Notes under the pieces: model-generated
What the model saw: only the letters and a program-made list of their open reading frames with translations
The model's database searches: none
Told to the model about the DNA's origin: nothing
Translations under genes and position numbers: made by a program
Part shown: in pieces, positions 63,114 to 64,000 of the stretch
Layout: each line of letters opens with the position of its first letter
Position numbering within the stretch: the stretch's first letter is position 1
From: Streptomyces sp. SirexAA-E
Lineage (GTDB): Bacteria; Actinomycetota; Actinomycetes; Streptomycetales; Streptomycetaceae
Length of the DNA: 64,000 nucleotides
Assembly: GCF_000177195.2 (NCBI RefSeq)
Contig: NC_015953.1
Span: forward strand, 2,852,001-2,916,000
Reading direction: 5' to 3'

Positions 63114-64000
63114 TCACACCCCCGGTGCCGCCGACACGTCCGGAAGCACCGCCGACACCCGGAAACCCCCCGCGTCCGTCGGACCCGACACGAACACACC
63201 CCCCAGCCCCAGCACCCGCTCCCGCATCCCCACCAGACCGTTGCCCCCGCTCGGCAGACCCGCGTCAGCGGTGACACCGTCCGTCGGACCGTTCTCCACC
63301 TGCATCGCCACCTCCGCACCCCGGTGCGCCAGCCGGACCCACGTCCTCGCACCCGCCGCGTGCTTGTGGACGTTCGTCAACGCCTCCTGCACCACCCGGT
63401 ACGCCGTCTGCTCCACCTCCGGCGCATACGCGCGCAGCTCACCGTCGACCGACAGCTCCACCGCCATCCCCGCGTCCCGGGACTGCGCCACCAACGCCTC
63501 CACCTCACGCAGCCGCGGCCCGTCCTCCACCGCCACCTCGACGGAGACCTCCGCCGCCACCCGGCCCACCGAGGCCAACGGCACCCGGCCACCCGCCGAC
63601 GGAGCGACGAGCGCGTCCCCGCTCCGCAGCACCCCCAGCATCTCCCGCAGCTCCGTCAACGCCTGTCTGCCCATGTCACCGACCAGCGCCGCGTTGCGCA
63701 CCGCCTTCGCCGGATCCTTCGGCGCCACCGCCTGCAACGCCGCCGCGTGCACCACCATCAGACTCACCCGGTGCGCCACCACGTCGTGCATCTCCCGGGC
63801 GATCCGGGTCCGCTCCTCCGTACGCGCCCACTCGGCCCGCTCCTCGGCACGGTCCGCCAGCAGCGACAGCTCCCGCTCCAGCGAGTCCGCCCGCTCCCGC
63901 AAGCTCTCCATCAGCCGGCGCCGCGCCCCGATGTACAGCCCGAACAGCACCGCCGGCGCCGTCAGCCCCAGCGCCATGAACAGCGACACCAGCGGGATGT
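63114..64000 (-). CDS. sensor histidine kinase, C-terminal part (cut by window edge)
   Basis: The visible ~290 residues belong to a NarL-type two-component sensor kinase. A likely membrane helix (LFMALGLTAPAVLFGLYIGA) precedes the HisKA_3 dimerisation segment, whose phospho-accepting His lies in AREMHDVVAHRVSLMVVHA. The ATP domain shows QEALTNVHKHA (N box) and GNGLVGMRERV (G box). The N-terminal membrane or sensor part lies beyond the window edge. No response regulator is visible; it may lie outside. Confidence 0.92.
   Translation of the reverse strand, partial: IPLVSLFMALGLTAPAVLFGLYIGARRRLMESLRERADSLERELSLLADRAEERAEWARTEERTRIAREMHDVVAHRVSLMVVHAAALQAVAPKDPAKAVRNAALVGDMGRQALTELREMLGVLRSGDALVAPSAGGRVPLASVGRVAAEVSVEVAVEDGPRLREVEALVAQSRDAGMAVELSVDGELRAYAPEVEQTAYRVVQEALTNVHKHAAGARTWVRLAHRGAEVAMQVENGPTDGVTADAGLPSGGNGLVGMRERVLGLGGVFVSGPTDAGGFRVSAVLPDVSAAPGV

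Overview
The window is high-GC actinobacterial DNA and looks like the core chromosome of a Streptomyces species. The clearest signs are a leucine tRNA with a UAA anticodon (bldA type), two resuscitation-promoting-factor-like secreted hydrolases (one behind a c-di-AMP/ydaO riboswitch), hut genes of the formimidoylglutamate-deiminase type, GTG starts, 4-bp stop/start overlaps and several apparently leaderless genes. From memory, not checked, the gene order resembles the S. coelicolor interval around SCO3070 to SCO3125. I saw no insertion sequence, prophage, CRISPR array or rRNA.

1-4.9 kb: a minus-strand histidine-utilisation operon (hutU, an M20 amidohydrolase, hutF, hutI cut by the window edge) behind a promoter bracketed by an inverted repeat. 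5.0-7.2 kb: a small plus-strand operon of three Roadblock/LC7 proteins and one DUF4388/winged-helix-like protein. Its first three genes each carry one TTA codon, the only in-frame TTA codons I found in the window, and the bldA-type tRNA gene lies only 11 kb away. 7.3-17 kb: housekeeping genes (RpiR regulator, DsbA-like protein, cystathionine beta-synthase, SGNH hydrolase, thiolase, Bax-inhibitor-like membrane protein), ending at the bldA tRNA.

17.4-30.6 kb: beta-mannosidase, a MacB/FtsX-type ABC exporter, a cyclopropane-fatty-acid-synthase-like methyltransferase, type II NADH dehydrogenase with two Rex-like operators upstream, then ppx/gppA, DUF501, divIC and enolase. 30.9-41.2 kb: the two Rpf-like genes, a P450-mazG pair, a decayed gene, a SurA-like lipoprotein, a Ser/Thr kinase translationally coupled to a membrane protein, and an orphan HsdM/HsdS-like protein whose motif IV reads HPPF.

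41.4-57.3 kb: a DUF4190-like protein, a TetR gene divergent from a SCO6745-like gene, a secreted HNH nuclease, mfd, a PIN-domain pseudogene, a second MacB/FtsX-type exporter, two MFS transporters (one divergent from a MarR gene), and a small secreted protein of WGxxGxxG type.

57.3-64 kb: a coiled-coil protein, then a dense locus of polymorphic-toxin-type and immunity-type domains. One gene fuses a YrhB/Imm35-like domain, a nucleotide deaminase and SUKH-4. A second fuses a WHH-type HNH nuclease and SMI1/KNR4. Divergent from these lie a YwqJ-type deaminase and a SUKH-3 protein. None has a visible secretion signal. This locus and the TTA-marked Roadblock operon are the two best candidates for an undescribed system. 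The window ends inside a sensor histidine kinase.
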